From assembly GCF_003234815.2 (NCBI RefSeq), contig NZ_CP126279.1, positions 1,364,001-1,428,000 of the forward strand: a stretch of DNA of 64,000 nt, written 5' to 3'. A program made the translations under genes and the position numbers. Positions 42,917-52,218 of this stretch are shown one piece after another. The notes below the pieces were generated by a model. It did no database searches and was not told the origin of the DNA. It saw only the letters and a list, made by a program, of their open reading frames with translations. How positions within the stretch are numbered: the stretch's first letter is position 1; the number at the start of each line of letters is the position of its first letter. Source of the DNA: Curtobacterium sp. MCBD17_035. GTDB taxonomy: Bacteria > Actinomycetota > Actinomycetes > Actinomycetales > Microbacteriaceae.

Positions 42917-44169
42917 TGGCGGCACACGCTCCCGGCGACGGGGCGCACCGCCCGACGAGGGCACGCCGCCGCCACCGATGGGCGTACCTCGTCGCGGGCG
43001 GGGTGGCCCTCGTCGTGCTCGTCGGCGTCGGCGCCGTGTGGGTGCACCGGACGTCCGGCGCGGCGTCGACCCTGTCGGCCTGCGGTGACCACGGCTCCGT
43101 CCCGGCGGACGACGAGGCCGCCCCGTCGGCGTCGTCCTCGGCGCCGAGCGCACAGGTGCGGTCCGGCACGGCCGTCGACAGCTCGACCCGCGCCTCCCGG
43201 GACGCCCTGCGGCGGATGGGGGGACTCGGGTTCACCCAGGGCGACCAGCCGATGACCCTCGGCTCGGCGCGGCTGACGACGCTGTTCCGCGGGATCGCCG
43301 CCACGGGCGCGACGATCGTCCGGCTCGACCTGAACTGGGCGGCGATCGAGCCGTCCGGCCCGGACTCGTACGACCTCACCCACACGCTCGCCGTCTACCG
43401 GGCGGCGACGGCGCGCGGCCTCACGGTGCTCCCGGTCCTCACCGGCGTGCCGGGGTGGGCGAGTTCGGCGCCCGGCGGATGCGGGCCGGCTTTCGCGGCC
43501 TTCATGGACCGTGCCTCGCCCCCGATGCTCGCAGCCGGGGTGCGTGCCGTCGAGATCGGCAACGAGGTGAACATCACCGGGATGTCACCGCAGGCGTACA
43601 CGCACGACCTGCTCGTCCCGGGAGCACGCGCCTTCCGTGCCGCGGGGATCGCCGCGGGCGTCACGGTCGGCGTGATCTCCACCGGCCTCGCTCCCGCCCG
43701 GACCGGGGGCGGCACGTGGTCCCCACCTGACTTCCTGCGTGGCGTCTACGCGGCCGGCGGGGGTGCGTACCTCGACGCGGTCGGCATGCACCCGTACTCC
43801 TGGCCGGACGCACCGACCGCGGACGTCGCGTGGAACTGGCTCCGCGGCGCGACGGACGTCCGTGCCGTCATGGTCGCGAACGGCGATGCCGACAAGGCCA
43901 TGTGGGCCACCGAGTTCGGGTTCCCGACGAACAGCGATCGCGGCGTCTCGGACGCGCAGCAGGCGAGGTACCTGGCGGTCGGGGCGCGGATCTGGGGCGC
44001 CCGTGCGTGGGCCGGCCCGATCGTCATCTACTCGTACCAGGACCTCGACACCGGCGCCCGCGACCCCGAGGACAACTTCGGGGTCCGCGACACCGACGGG
44101 ACCGCGAAGCCCGCGTACGACGTGGTGCGGGACCTCGCCGCGGCTGCAGCTGCCCAGGGCGAGGGGTAG
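42916..44169 (+). CDS. Membrane-anchored glycoside hydrolase, PslG/GH39-like
   Basis: A 417-residue protein with an N-terminal anchor helix (WAYLVAGGVALVVLVGVGAVW), a Ser/Ala-rich linker and a clan GH-A TIM barrel. The two catalytic carboxylates are visible: E217 in VEIGNEVN (acid/base) and E333 in MWATEFGFP (nucleophile). PslG, a GH39-like hydrolase needed for Psl polysaccharide in Pseudomonas, is a close functional parallel: a hydrolase inside an EPS operon that trims or releases product. Start and upstream stop share one base (TGATG). A similar enzyme is encoded at 47.5-49.2 kb. Confidence 0.86.
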   Translation: MAAHAPGDGAHRPTRARRRHRWAYLVAGGVALVVLVGVGAVWVHRTSGAASTLSACGDHGSVPADDEAAPSASSSAPSAQVRSGTAVDSSTRASRDALRRMGGLGFTQGDQPMTLGSARLTTLFRGIAATGATIVRLDLNWAAIEPSGPDSYDLTHTLAVYRAATARGLTVLPVLTGVPGWASSAPGGCGPAFAAFMDRASPPMLAAGVRAVEIGNEVNITGMSPQAYTHDLLVPGARAFRAAGIAAGVTVGVISTGLAPARTGGGTWSPPDFLRGVYAAGGGAYLDAVGMHPYSWPDAPTADVAWNWLRGATDVRAVMVANGDADKAMWATEFGFPTNSDRGVSDAQQARYLAVGARIWGARAWAGPIVIYSYQDLDTGARDPEDNFGVRDTDGTAKPAYDVVRDLAAAAAAQGEG

Positions 44170-44252
44170 GGCGGGTGTCGACGGACGACCGGTCCGCGCA
44201 GCCTCACGGGACCCGAGCGCTCGGTACACTGGGCCTGCCGCTCCGGCGGCGG

Positions 44253-44325
44253 GGGCCTTTAGCTCAGTTGGTAGAGCGCCACGTTTACACCGTGGACGTC
44301 GTCGGTTCGAGCCCGGCAGGGCCCA
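44253..44325 (+). tRNA. tRNA-Val(TAC)
   Basis: A 73-nt cloverleaf: acceptor GGGCCTT pairs with AGGGCCC (one G-T pair), discriminator A, D-arm TAGCTCAGTTGGTAGAGC, anticodon arm CCACG-TTTACAC-CGTGG with anticodon TAC, T-arm GTCGGTTCGAGCCCGGC. CCA is not encoded. A TACACT -10 box at 44225-44230 lies 22 nt before the mature 5' end. Confidence 0.96.
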
Positions 44326-44417
44326 CCTCGACAGCCCGCGTCCGTGGGACCCGTCCGATCGGTCCGCACGCTGCGGACGAGCCCGCGCCGATGCGACGCG
44401 GGAGTCAGGAGTCATCC

Positions 44418-45416
44418 GTGGGAACGGACATCCAGTTCCGAGTCGGCCACGACGAGCGCGAGTGGGACGCCCTCGTCGCGGCGAGTCCGGGCGCCACCGC
44501 ATTCCACGACTGGTCGTGGCTCCGGATGCAGACCGACCTCCACGGTTGGCGGTTCGAGCCCCTGGTCGTCGAGCACCGCGGCCGTGCGGTCGGCGTGTTC
44601 CCCGTCCTGCTGCGGTCGCCCCGCAGAGCGCGACCCGCGGATCCGCCGTTCCCCTTCGTCGGACCGCTCGTGCCCGAGGCGCTCCTGGCGAGCACGTTGC
44701 GCCAGTTCCGACGCTGGCAGCTCGTGCACCGGGTGCCGGTCGTCCGGTTCGACTTCGGGCCCGGCGTCGCGGCGGCCGGCGAAGCAGCACTGGTCGGCAA
44801 CGGATCCGAGTGGAGCGCCGACCGCACGTTCGTCATCGACCTGGTCGGTTCCTCGCCCGAGTCCCTGGTGGCCGGCATGAAACGCGGCGCGCGCCAGGCC
44901 CTCCGCGCGGCCGGACGTCACGCGGTGGAGGTCAGACCCGCGCTGCCCGACGAGGTCACGACGTTGCTGCCGCGGGTCCTGAGCGAGTCCTACGAGAGCC
45001 GGGGCGTGCCCTCGCCCTATCCCTCGGAGATCGGCGAGCGCGTCGCACGCTGGGCAGCGGATCGGTCCGACGTCTACCTCTCCACCGCACTCGTCGCGGG
45101 GGAACCGGTCGGTGTGCTCGTCGCGCTGGGGAGCCACGACGTGGTGACGGGATGGGCGGGTGGAACGCTCCGAGCGCACCGCGCCGTCAACCCGAGCACC
45201 GTGCTGTACCACGACATGCTCCAGTGGTCCCTCGCCCGGGGCCACAGCGCGGTCGACCTCGTCGGCTACGTCGACCTGGGCGTGAGCAGGTTCAAGATGT
45301 CGCTCGGGGCCGTCGAGCGGCCGTACGTCAACGCCGTCTCGTCGCCGGTGCCGCGCTTCGTGCGATCCGCCGTCGCCCGGGTCCGGGACCGTGGCACGGC
45401 GGCCGGCCCGCGCTGA
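44418..45416 (+). CDS. FemAB/GNAT-type acyltransferase
   Basis: A 332-residue protein of the GNAT/BioF2-like group related to FemAB aminoacyltransferases. Recognisable features are WDALVAASPGATAFHDWSWL at the N-terminus, LVAGMKRGARQALRAAGR in the middle and the C-terminal PVGVLVALGSHDVVTGWAGGTL...NPSTVLYHDMLQWSLARGHSAVDLVGYVDLGVSRFKMSLG. Such FemAB-like proteins are found next to EPS loci and may attach amino acids or acyl groups to surface glycans. The GTG at 44418 is chosen because AGGAGT lies 5-6 nt upstream. It is separated from the EPS operon by tRNA-Val, so its link to that operon is only by position. Confidence 0.8.
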   Translation: MGTDIQFRVGHDEREWDALVAASPGATAFHDWSWLRMQTDLHGWRFEPLVVEHRGRAVGVFPVLLRSPRRARPADPPFPFVGPLVPEALLASTLRQFRRWQLVHRVPVVRFDFGPGVAAAGEAALVGNGSEWSADRTFVIDLVGSSPESLVAGMKRGARQALRAAGRHAVEVRPALPDEVTTLLPRVLSESYESRGVPSPYPSEIGERVARWAADRSDVYLSTALVAGEPVGVLVALGSHDVVTGWAGGTLRAHRAVNPSTVLYHDMLQWSLARGHSAVDLVGYVDLGVSRFKMSLGAVERPYVNAVSSPVPRFVRSAVARVRDRGTAAGPR

Positions 45417-45431
45417 CACCGCCTCGCCCAG

Positions 45432-46409
45432 TCAGCCGGCCGCGATCGCCGGTGCCGGTGCGTCACCGGTCTGCTCCGACGAGCGGCGACGCCAGTGGGC
45501 GGGGGAGACGCCCACCGCACGCTTGAACGCGGTGCTGAAGGCGCTCTCCGAGCCGTAGCCGAGCTCCGCGGCCAGGGCACCGACGCGGACGTCGGGGTTG
45601 CGGAGCGCCCGTTGCGCGAGCAGCATCCGCCACCGTGACAGGTACGCGAGGGGTGGGACGCCGGCGACCGTCCGGAACCGCTCGGCGAAGGTCGTGCGGG
45701 ACATCCCGGCGGCACGTGCGAGCTCGGCGAGGCCCCAGGACCGGCCGGGGTGATCGTGCATGAGTCGGAGCGCGGGCGCGAGCGGTTCGTCGGCGAGCAG
45801 GCGGAACCACCCGACGGGCGGACGCTCCTGCTCCAGGTACGCGCGGAGGACCTCCAGGAGGATGAGTTGCGCGTTCTGACGGATGGCGAACGCGGACCCC
45901 AGGCGTCCACTCGATGCCTCGCGGAACAGTTGCGCCACCAGGGTGGCGAGTCGGGCGGCCGCGGGCGTCGAGGCGCGGACGTGCACGAGACCGGGCAGCG
46001 CGGTCCGGAACAGCGCCTGCCCGGCCGGGTTGACCTGGATCCACCCGCCGACGAGGACGTCGTCCGTGGACAGGTCGGCCGCGGCCAACGCCATGGAGTC
46101 GAAGCGCGTGTCGGGGACGAACTCCGCAGGCGGTCCGTCGCCGACGCCACCCCGGACCTCCATGTGCGTCCGGTGGTTCAGCACGACGACGTCGCCGGGG
46201 CCCAGTTCGACGGGCCCGATCGGTCCTCCGGGTCCGTCGACGACGATGCGAGCGGAACCGGCGACGAGCGCGACGAGCTTGAGCGGCCGCGTGATCGTCC
46301 CGTGGGACGTCCACGAACCGCGGACCGCGAAGCCACCGGTCATCAGGCCGCGGACCTCGACCTGGTCGAAGACGTCGGACAGGGCGTCGCTCTGCGCGGG
46401 ATGGACCAT
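45432..46409 (-). CDS. AraC-family transcriptional regulator with N-terminal cupin
   Basis: A 325-residue regulator. The N-terminal 180 residues form a cupin-like sensor domain (ELGPGDVVVLNHRTHMEV). The C-terminal AraC-type DNA-binding domain has two helix-turn-helix units: WGLAELARAAGMSRTTFAERF and VGALAAELGYGSESAFSTAFKRAVGVSPAHWRR. It is divergent from a short-chain dehydrogenase gene with a 74-bp gap and probably controls it. A perfect 12-bp palindrome covers its start codon. Confidence 0.93.
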   Translation of the reverse strand: MVHPAQSDALSDVFDQVEVRGLMTGGFAVRGSWTSHGTITRPLKLVALVAGSARIVVDGPGGPIGPVELGPGDVVVLNHRTHMEVRGGVGDGPPAEFVPDTRFDSMALAAADLSTDDVLVGGWIQVNPAGQALFRTALPGLVHVRASTPAAARLATLVAQLFREASSGRLGSAFAIRQNAQLILLEVLRAYLEQERPPVGWFRLLADEPLAPALRLMHDHPGRSWGLAELARAAGMSRTTFAERFRTVAGVPPLAYLSRWRMLLAQRALRNPDVRVGALAAELGYGSESAFSTAFKRAVGVSPAHWRRRSSEQTGDAPAPAIAAG

Positions 46410-46414
46410 GGTCC
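46403..46414. promoter_or_regulatory. 12-bp palindrome over the AraC-type start codon
   Basis: GGACCATGGTCC is a perfect palindrome that includes the ATG (read on the minus strand) of the regulator gene. It could be an autoregulatory site, but it is short and may arise by chance. Confidence 0.3.
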
Positions 46415-46483
46415 GTACTCTGCCGCATGAGAACAGGACGCGCGACGATTCCGCGTCCGATCCTGGACGATGAGACTGAGGGC

Positions 46484-47461
46484 ATGACCTCGCAGCAGAT
46501 CCCCCTCGGGACGCCGTTCACCGCAGCCTCCACCGCAACCGACGTCCTCCAGGGCGTCGACCTCACCGGGGAGGAGGCGATCGTCACCGGTGGCCACAGC
46601 AGGCTGGGCCGCGAGGTCTCCCGCGCCCTCGCGGCCGCCGGTGCGTCGGTCACGGTCGCCGCCCGCGACACCGCCCGCGCCGCCGAGGCGGTCGCCGGGA
46701 TCGACGGCGTGCGCGTCGAGCAGCTCGACCTCACCGACCCGGACTCGATCGACGCCTTCGCCGCGCGGTGGAACGAGACCGGACGGCCGGTGCACATGCT
46801 CGTGAACAACGCCGCGGTGCTGTTCACCCCCGAGCTCCAGCTCGACGCGCGCGGGCACGAACTCGCCTTCTCGACGTCCCACCTCGGTCACTTCCAGCTC
46901 ACGCGTGCCCTCCTCCCGGCCCTCCGGGCGGCGCACGGGGCACGCGTCGTCACCGTGACCTCCGGCGCGGCCCGCATCGGGGGCGTGCGGTGGGACGACC
47001 TCGACTTCCGGTCCGGCTACGACCCCGTCGCGGCGTACGCCCAGTCGAAGCGGGCGAACGTGTTGTTCACGGTCGAGCTCGACCGACGCACCGCGGGGCA
47101 GGACATCCGGGCCTTCGCGGTGCACCCCGGCGTCGTCATCGGACCCGGCCCGCACGCACCCGCGCGCATCGACTCCTACCGCGCGCAGGGTCTCGTCGAC
47201 GAGCACGGTGCCACCGTCATCGACCCGGAGGTGGGCAAGAAGACGGTCGAGCAGGGCGCCGCCACCATCGTGTTCGGCGCGGCCAGCCCGTGGCTCGACG
47301 GGGTCGGTGGCGTCTACCTCAAGGACAACGACGTCGCCGTGCTCGACGACGTCGAGCGCCCGGTGACCGCCGACAGCATCCCGGCCGACGCGAACTCGGC
47401 GATGCGTGACCCCGCCGACGCACGGCGCCTGTGGGAGCTGAGCGAACAGCTGCTCGCCTGA
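46484..47461 (+). CDS. Short-chain dehydrogenase/reductase
   Basis: A 325-residue NAD(P)-dependent oxidoreductase of the extended SDR type. The cofactor loop is VTGGHSRLG (residues 34-42), followed by NNAAVLF, the catalytic Ser region TVTSGAAR and YAQSK with catalytic Tyr and Lys. It resembles retinol-dehydrogenase-like bacterial SDRs. The ATG at 46484 is chosen because it gives a normal N-terminus; the frame is open to 46427. It is probably regulated by the divergent AraC-type protein. Substrate unknown. Confidence 0.9.
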   Translation: MTSQQIPLGTPFTAASTATDVLQGVDLTGEEAIVTGGHSRLGREVSRALAAAGASVTVAARDTARAAEAVAGIDGVRVEQLDLTDPDSIDAFAARWNETGRPVHMLVNNAAVLFTPELQLDARGHELAFSTSHLGHFQLTRALLPALRAAHGARVVTVTSGAARIGGVRWDDLDFRSGYDPVAAYAQSKRANVLFTVELDRRTAGQDIRAFAVHPGVVIGPGPHAPARIDSYRAQGLVDEHGATVIDPEVGKKTVEQGAATIVFGAASPWLDGVGGVYLKDNDVAVLDDVERPVTADSIPADANSAMRDPADARRLWELSEQLLA

Positions 47462-47547
47462 GGACGCGCGGTCGATCCCGCCGCCGACCGTACCGCGTCG
47501 TCGTTCGGTCCTCCGTCACCGCCGCCGGGTCCGTCGGGGGCTGCTGG

Positions 47548-49164
47548 TCAGTAGCTGATGCCGGCGAACGTCGCGTACGACGGCTTCTTGACGTGCGCGG
47601 ACGTGTACAGGCCGAAGTCACCGTCGATGCCGCCGTCCTGCCAGTCGTAGAGGAACACCGGACCGAGCTGCGGGTACTTCGCGGCGACCTGGAACAGCTG
47701 GGTGATCGTCTGCTGCTGCTGCGCGACGGTGTACGCGGGGTAGCCGCCGTCGGTGCCGGTGGGCATCCCGGCCTCGGTGATCCAGATCTTCTTCGCGCTG
47801 TCCCCGTTGCTCGACATGATCGCGAGCAGGTCCGGGAGCACGGAGAGGACGTTGTAGCCCCCGTCCGACGTCGCCGGCATCGCCGGGTACACGTACGGGT
47901 GCAGGTTCAGCGCGTCGAAGCTGCCGCGCGCCCCGTCCTCGTACATCTGGTCGATGAAGTCGAACGGGTGGTAGTTGCTGCCCTGCGCGCTCCGTGTCGG
48001 GGACTCCTTGCCGTAGGGCGCCATACCGGCCATCAGGACGGTCGCCTTCGGGTCCGCAGCGTGGATCATCGGGTACACGGTCTCGAGCAACGCCGTGTAC
48101 GCGGCCGGGTCCGGGGTCCCGCCCCAGTTCGCCCCGAGGTTGACCTCGTTGCCGATCTCGAACGTGTGCACGCCGAGCGCGGCGAGCTGCGTCACGGAGG
48201 ACGTCATCCACCCACCGGCCGCCTTGTACCCGGCGGACTCGGGCATCGGCGCGGTGCCGTCACCGAGGATGACGAGCACGTCCAGCCCGGCCGACCGCGC
48301 GGCCGTGATCGTCTGGGTCGTCGCGCCACCGTGGCGGGTGGTGTTCCCGGCGTAGTTGTAGTCGAGGCGGACCCACGTCGCACCCGTCGAACGCATGTCG
48401 GCGAACACGGCGGTCGCCGCCGACGCGCTCATCGTGTTGATCGTGTTCTCGTACAGACCACCGGGCGAGATGCCCTTCCCGCGCCCCGAGGAGGCGGGGG
48501 AGGGGCTGGCGCCCACCGGGACCCACGCGGGGGTCCCGATCATGGTGATCGGGGTCCGCGGGGGCACCACGGCGGTCGACGAGGCGGCGCTGGCGGCCGG
48601 CGACGGCGCAGCGCTGGGTGCCGCGGCGGGCGAGGAGCTGGTCGGCGCCGCGGCGGGCGAGGAGATGCTCGGTGCGGCCGGTGCCGGCGTCCGGACTCCG
48701 ACGGCGAGCTGTGCGGCAGGGAGTGCGTCGGACAGCGCGCCGGTGTGCGGTGCTGTCCCGGTCGCGGGCCCACGGGTCGTCCGGGCTTCCACCGACGCTG
48801 CTGCGGCGGACGGCCCTCCGGCCCGAGGAGCCGACGACACCTGCGGGCGCTCGCTCGCGGCCGACCCGCCCCGGACCGTCCCGCTGACCGCACCGGGCGC
48901 CGCGGGTGCCGCCACTGCGGCGCCCGTCGGGGAGGCGGGTGCACCGAAGGCCACGTCGGCGTCGCCCGCGGCGCGGGCGCCAGACGCACCGGGCCCGCTG
49001 ACGCACCCGGTCAGGGTGACGCCCGCGATCACGGCAACGGCGATCGCTGCCCAGGTCCTCCGTGTCCGAGGACGCCGGGAGGACCCGGTGGGTACAGCGA
49101 GGGAAGTGCTGACGCTTCCTGATCGCGTCCGCGGCCTGCCGGTCAGGTCGTGGTGGTTGGCCAT
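47548..49164 (-). CDS. Secreted glycoside hydrolase lipoprotein, PslG/GH39-like
   Basis: A 538-residue exported enzyme. A 35-residue basic n-region leads to IAVAVIAGVTLTGC, a lipobox with the lipidated Cys near residue 54. Then comes a long Ala/Ser/Pro-rich linker (about 60-205) that should span the cell wall, and a clan GH-A barrel with catalytic candidates E340 (EIGNEVN) and E464 (WITEAGMP). The barrel resembles that of the EPS-operon hydrolase at 42.9-44.2 kb. The long n-region is unusual for a signal peptide, but no other start codon lies between it and the lipobox region. It is divergent from the sedolisin gene and may act on the same exopolysaccharide. Confidence 0.85.
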   Translation of the reverse strand: MANHHDLTGRPRTRSGSVSTSLAVPTGSSRRPRTRRTWAAIAVAVIAGVTLTGCVSGPGASGARAAGDADVAFGAPASPTGAAVAAPAAPGAVSGTVRGGSAASERPQVSSAPRAGGPSAAAASVEARTTRGPATGTAPHTGALSDALPAAQLAVGVRTPAPAAPSISSPAAAPTSSSPAAAPSAAPSPAASAASSTAVVPPRTPITMIGTPAWVPVGASPSPASSGRGKGISPGGLYENTINTMSASAATAVFADMRSTGATWVRLDYNYAGNTTRHGGATTQTITAARSAGLDVLVILGDGTAPMPESAGYKAAGGWMTSSVTQLAALGVHTFEIGNEVNLGANWGGTPDPAAYTALLETVYPMIHAADPKATVLMAGMAPYGKESPTRSAQGSNYHPFDFIDQMYEDGARGSFDALNLHPYVYPAMPATSDGGYNVLSVLPDLLAIMSSNGDSAKKIWITEAGMPTGTDGGYPAYTVAQQQQTITQLFQVAAKYPQLGPVFLYDWQDGGIDGDFGLYTSAHVKKPSYATFAGISY

Positions 49165-49575
49165 GAGACAAGGAATGCGGCAGCGTGCGCTGCGGACAAT
49201 TCCCGCGTTCTGGGGACCCTCCCAGAACGTGGGACAAACGGTGCGCGACGGTGGACCGCACCGCGGACCGTCCCGGCGAGCTCCGCGCAGCGCCGGGTGC
49301 GGTGCTCGACGTCCCAGTTCGAGGGTGAAACAGTCGGCACCACTACTGCCGAGTCGCCGCCCGAACGTATCGTGGGCGCCGGCCGTCGACCGAGCGAACA
49401 GGGGCTCGGGGCACCGTCGGCGGACACGGGTCAGTCGTGTCCGCAGACCTCGTCCACGTTCTGCCGCCCATCGGGGAGGGCACACGTCGGGGTCGCGCCG
49501 ATCGACGAGCCGACGAGCGACATCGCACCCACGCCATCGAGTCCCACCGACGGCGTGACCGGACAGGGAGGCAGC
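49165..49575. promoter_or_regulatory. 411-bp divergent intergenic region with a 24-bp inverted repeat
   Basis: No gene is supported here. The inverted repeat at 49206-49229 has 9-bp perfect arms (CGTTCTGGG and CCCAGAACG) around GACCCT, 42 bp before the glycoside hydrolase start; it is a good operator candidate shared by the two secreted-enzyme genes. A shorter repeat CGGCA/TGCCG occurs near 49335-49351. A CCCGAA copy lies at 49360 in sense orientation to the protease gene. I see no convincing -35/-10 pair. Confidence 0.45.
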
Positions 49576-52101
49576 ATGACCGGCAACCGCGGCGACCACC
49601 GTTCCGCCCACACGACCGGGGCCGGATCCCGAGCGACGAAGGGCACCCTCGCCGGCATCGTCGTCGCCGCGCTCGCCGGGGCGACCGTCATCGGCATCGC
49701 CGCGCCCGCGTCCGCGTCGCGGCTCCAGCCCGTCGTACCGGAGCCGACGGTGCCGGCCTCCCACGCCTCCACCGGCTCCGCGTCCACCGGTGCGACACCG
49801 GCGGACACCCGGGTCGACCTCACCGTCGTGCTGACGCCGCGCGACCGCGCCGCGCTGCGTGACCTGCCCGCGAGGGCGCACGGCCTCTCCGCGCACCAGC
49901 GGGGGACCCGGATCGCCGGGACGAGCCCCACGACCTCGGGTCGCGCGCGGGTCGAGGCGGCACTCGTCGACGCCGGCTTCACCGTGTCCGACGCGGGGCC
50001 CTGGAACGTCAGTGCGAGCGGGACCGTGGCCGACGCGGAGGCCGTGTTCGGCGTCCGCGTCGTCGGCACCGGCACGCAGATGCACCCCGTCGGCCACCTG
50101 ACCATGCCGGCGTCCTTCGGAGGCGCGGCAACCACCGTCCTCGGCCTCGATCGGCGGCTCGTCGCGGTGCCGGCAAGCGTGCCGGGGACGTCCGTCAGCG
50201 ACTTCCGCACGGCCTACTCGGCCTCGGCGAACGCCGGCGCCGGCACCACGATCGCCACCGTGCAGTTCTCCGGCTGGAACGCCGGGGACCTCGCCGCCTA
50301 CGCGAACGCGGCGGGGACCGCTGTCCCGTCGGTGACACAGATCCCGATCGACGGAGCGGACCCGACCACCCCGAGCGACACGAACGGCGGGGTCGAGGTC
50401 GCGCTCGACCAGGAGACCATCCTCGGGAACGCGCCCGCGGCCGCGCAGCGCATCTACTTCGTCAACCAGGACGCCCAGGGCGTGTACGACGCCTACAGCC
50501 GCATCGCGGACGACGTCGTGGCCCACGGCATCACCGCGGTCAGCGAGTCCTGGGGGTCCTGCGAGGCCGACATGGACCAGGCCACGCACGCAGCACTCGA
50601 GGACGCCATCGACCGCATCGTCGGAGCGGGCGCGACCATGTTCGCCGCGGTCGGCGACACGGGGGCGTCGTGCCAGGGCCTGTCCGGCTCGGCGACCAGC
50701 GTCCTCTACCCCGCAGCGAGCTCCGCGGTGGTCGCCGTGGGCGGCACCAGCCTCACCGAGAACGCCGACGGCTCGTTCTCCGAGAGCGTGTGGAACAACA
50801 GCAGTGGTTCCGGCGGTGGCGGGTACGCCAGCCTCGACTCCGCGTCGTACCAGGCGGGGACGAACGCCGACCCGTCCCGGGGACGAGCCGTCCCCGACAT
50901 CGCGGCCGAGGCCGACCCCTACCAGGGCCCCGGCATCTACACCAGCAGCACGAACGGCTGGGTGCTCGGTGGTGGGACGAGCCTGTCCACGCCGATGATG
51001 GCGGCGCAGCTCGCCACCACCCTCGCGGACCGCGGCTGCACGAGCGGCATCGGCGACATCCACGCCGCGATCTACGCCCACCCTCGTGACTTCCAGGACG
51101 TCACGAGCGGGTCGAACGGCACGTACCCGGCGACGGCGGGCTACGACCTCGCGACCGGTCTCGGAAGCCCCAACTGGTCGAAGCTCCGCGGCGACCTGCC
51201 CGTGTCACCGGCGTGCTCGTCCGCCCCGCCGGTGTCGAGCACCCCGCCGGTGTCGAGCACCTCGCCCACGGGGGCCCCGAGCCCGACGCCGACCGGCTCG
51301 CCCACGGCGGCTCCGACCGCCGCGCCGACGCAGACGCCGGCGCCGACCCCGGCGCCCACCCAGACCCCGGCGCCGACCCCGTCGCCCACCCACACCCCGG
51401 CACCGCCGGTGACCGGGATCTCCGCCGACGGCACCAAGCTCCTCGGCGCCACCACCATGACGGCCGGCCAGAGCATCCACTCCCCGTCGCGTCAGTACCA
51501 CCTCGACATGCAGGCGGACGGCAACCTCGTCGAGTACGGCAACGGCCGCGCGCTCTGGGCGACCGGCACGACCCGGTACCACGGCGCGCACCTCGCACTG
51601 CAGGCGGACGGCAACGCCGTGCTGTACGCCGTCACGGGCAAGGCGGTGTGGGCCACGGGCACATCGGGGAAGGGAGCTGGCGCCGTCCTGAGCATCGACG
51701 ACCACGGGCGCCTGAGGCTCACCCGCAACAGCTCGACGTTGTGGAACAACAAGCGCCCCGGCGCGGACACCCTGACACCGGGCGCCGTGATCACCGCCGG
51801 TCAGTCCATCTGGGACTCCGCCGAGCGACGCCAGTTCGTCCTGCAGACGGACGGCAACGTCGTCGTCTACAAGGACGGGAAGGCGGTCTGGTCGACCCGT
51901 ACGAGCGGCAGGGGCGGCGCGAAGCTGACCCTGCAGTCGGACGGGAACCTCGTGCTCTACACGAAGGCGGCCAAGGCCCTGTGGTCGAGCAAGACCAGTC
52001 GGTTCGGTGGCTCCGGGATGAAGCTCACGCAGCAGAGCGACGGGAACCTCGTCCTCTACAAGAACGGCAAGGCGGTGTGGGCCACCGGGACCAACCGGTG
52101 A
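49576..52101 (+). CDS. Secreted sedolisin (S53) protease with bulb-lectin repeats
   Basis: An 841-residue exported protein. Signal peptide about 1-52 (ending ASAS); pro-kumamolisin activation domain (VVLTPRDRAALRDL...GLSAHQ); S53 catalytic domain with E274 and D278 (GVEVALDQE) and nucleophile S469 in GGGTSLSTP; the calcium site near TAGYDLATGLGSPN. A Pro/Thr/Ser linker (546-614) joins two bulb-type mannose-lectin domains with repeats of the QxDGNxVxY kind (QADGNLVEY, QADGNAVLY, QTDGNVVVY, QSDGNLVLY twice). Sedolisins work at acid pH; the lectin part may hold the enzyme on mannose-rich glycans. ATG 49576 has AGGGAGG upstream. Confidence 0.94.
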   Translation: MTGNRGDHRSAHTTGAGSRATKGTLAGIVVAALAGATVIGIAAPASASRLQPVVPEPTVPASHASTGSASTGATPADTRVDLTVVLTPRDRAALRDLPARAHGLSAHQRGTRIAGTSPTTSGRARVEAALVDAGFTVSDAGPWNVSASGTVADAEAVFGVRVVGTGTQMHPVGHLTMPASFGGAATTVLGLDRRLVAVPASVPGTSVSDFRTAYSASANAGAGTTIATVQFSGWNAGDLAAYANAAGTAVPSVTQIPIDGADPTTPSDTNGGVEVALDQETILGNAPAAAQRIYFVNQDAQGVYDAYSRIADDVVAHGITAVSESWGSCEADMDQATHAALEDAIDRIVGAGATMFAAVGDTGASCQGLSGSATSVLYPAASSAVVAVGGTSLTENADGSFSESVWNNSSGSGGGGYASLDSASYQAGTNADPSRGRAVPDIAAEADPYQGPGIYTSSTNGWVLGGGTSLSTPMMAAQLATTLADRGCTSGIGDIHAAIYAHPRDFQDVTSGSNGTYPATAGYDLATGLGSPNWSKLRGDLPVSPACSSAPPVSSTPPVSSTSPTGAPSPTPTGSPTAAPTAAPTQTPAPTPAPTQTPAPTPSPTHTPAPPVTGISADGTKLLGATTMTAGQSIHSPSRQYHLDMQADGNLVEYGNGRALWATGTTRYHGAHLALQADGNAVLYAVTGKAVWATGTSGKGAGAVLSIDDHGRLRLTRNSSTLWNNKRPGADTLTPGAVITAGQSIWDSAERRQFVLQTDGNVVVYKDGKAVWSTRTSGRGGAKLTLQSDGNLVLYTKAAKALWSSKTSRFGGSGMKLTQQSDGNLVLYKNGKAVWATGTNR

Positions 52102-52218
52102 CCTGGAAGCGCCCCCGTCTGCATGAGGTGGGGCCGCGTCCGGCCCAGTGACGGGCCCCGCCCGGTACCGGTACGGTCGGTGTCGACCCGATCGGTCGAG
52201 GACGACGAGGAGTTGGCG

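Noticed and set aside
26537..45416. Reading the ligase, carrier and dehydrogenase genes as a stand-alone NRPS or antibiotic cluster
   Set aside because: There are no adenylation, condensation-module or ketosynthase megasynthase genes, and the module is cotranscribed with sugar transferases.
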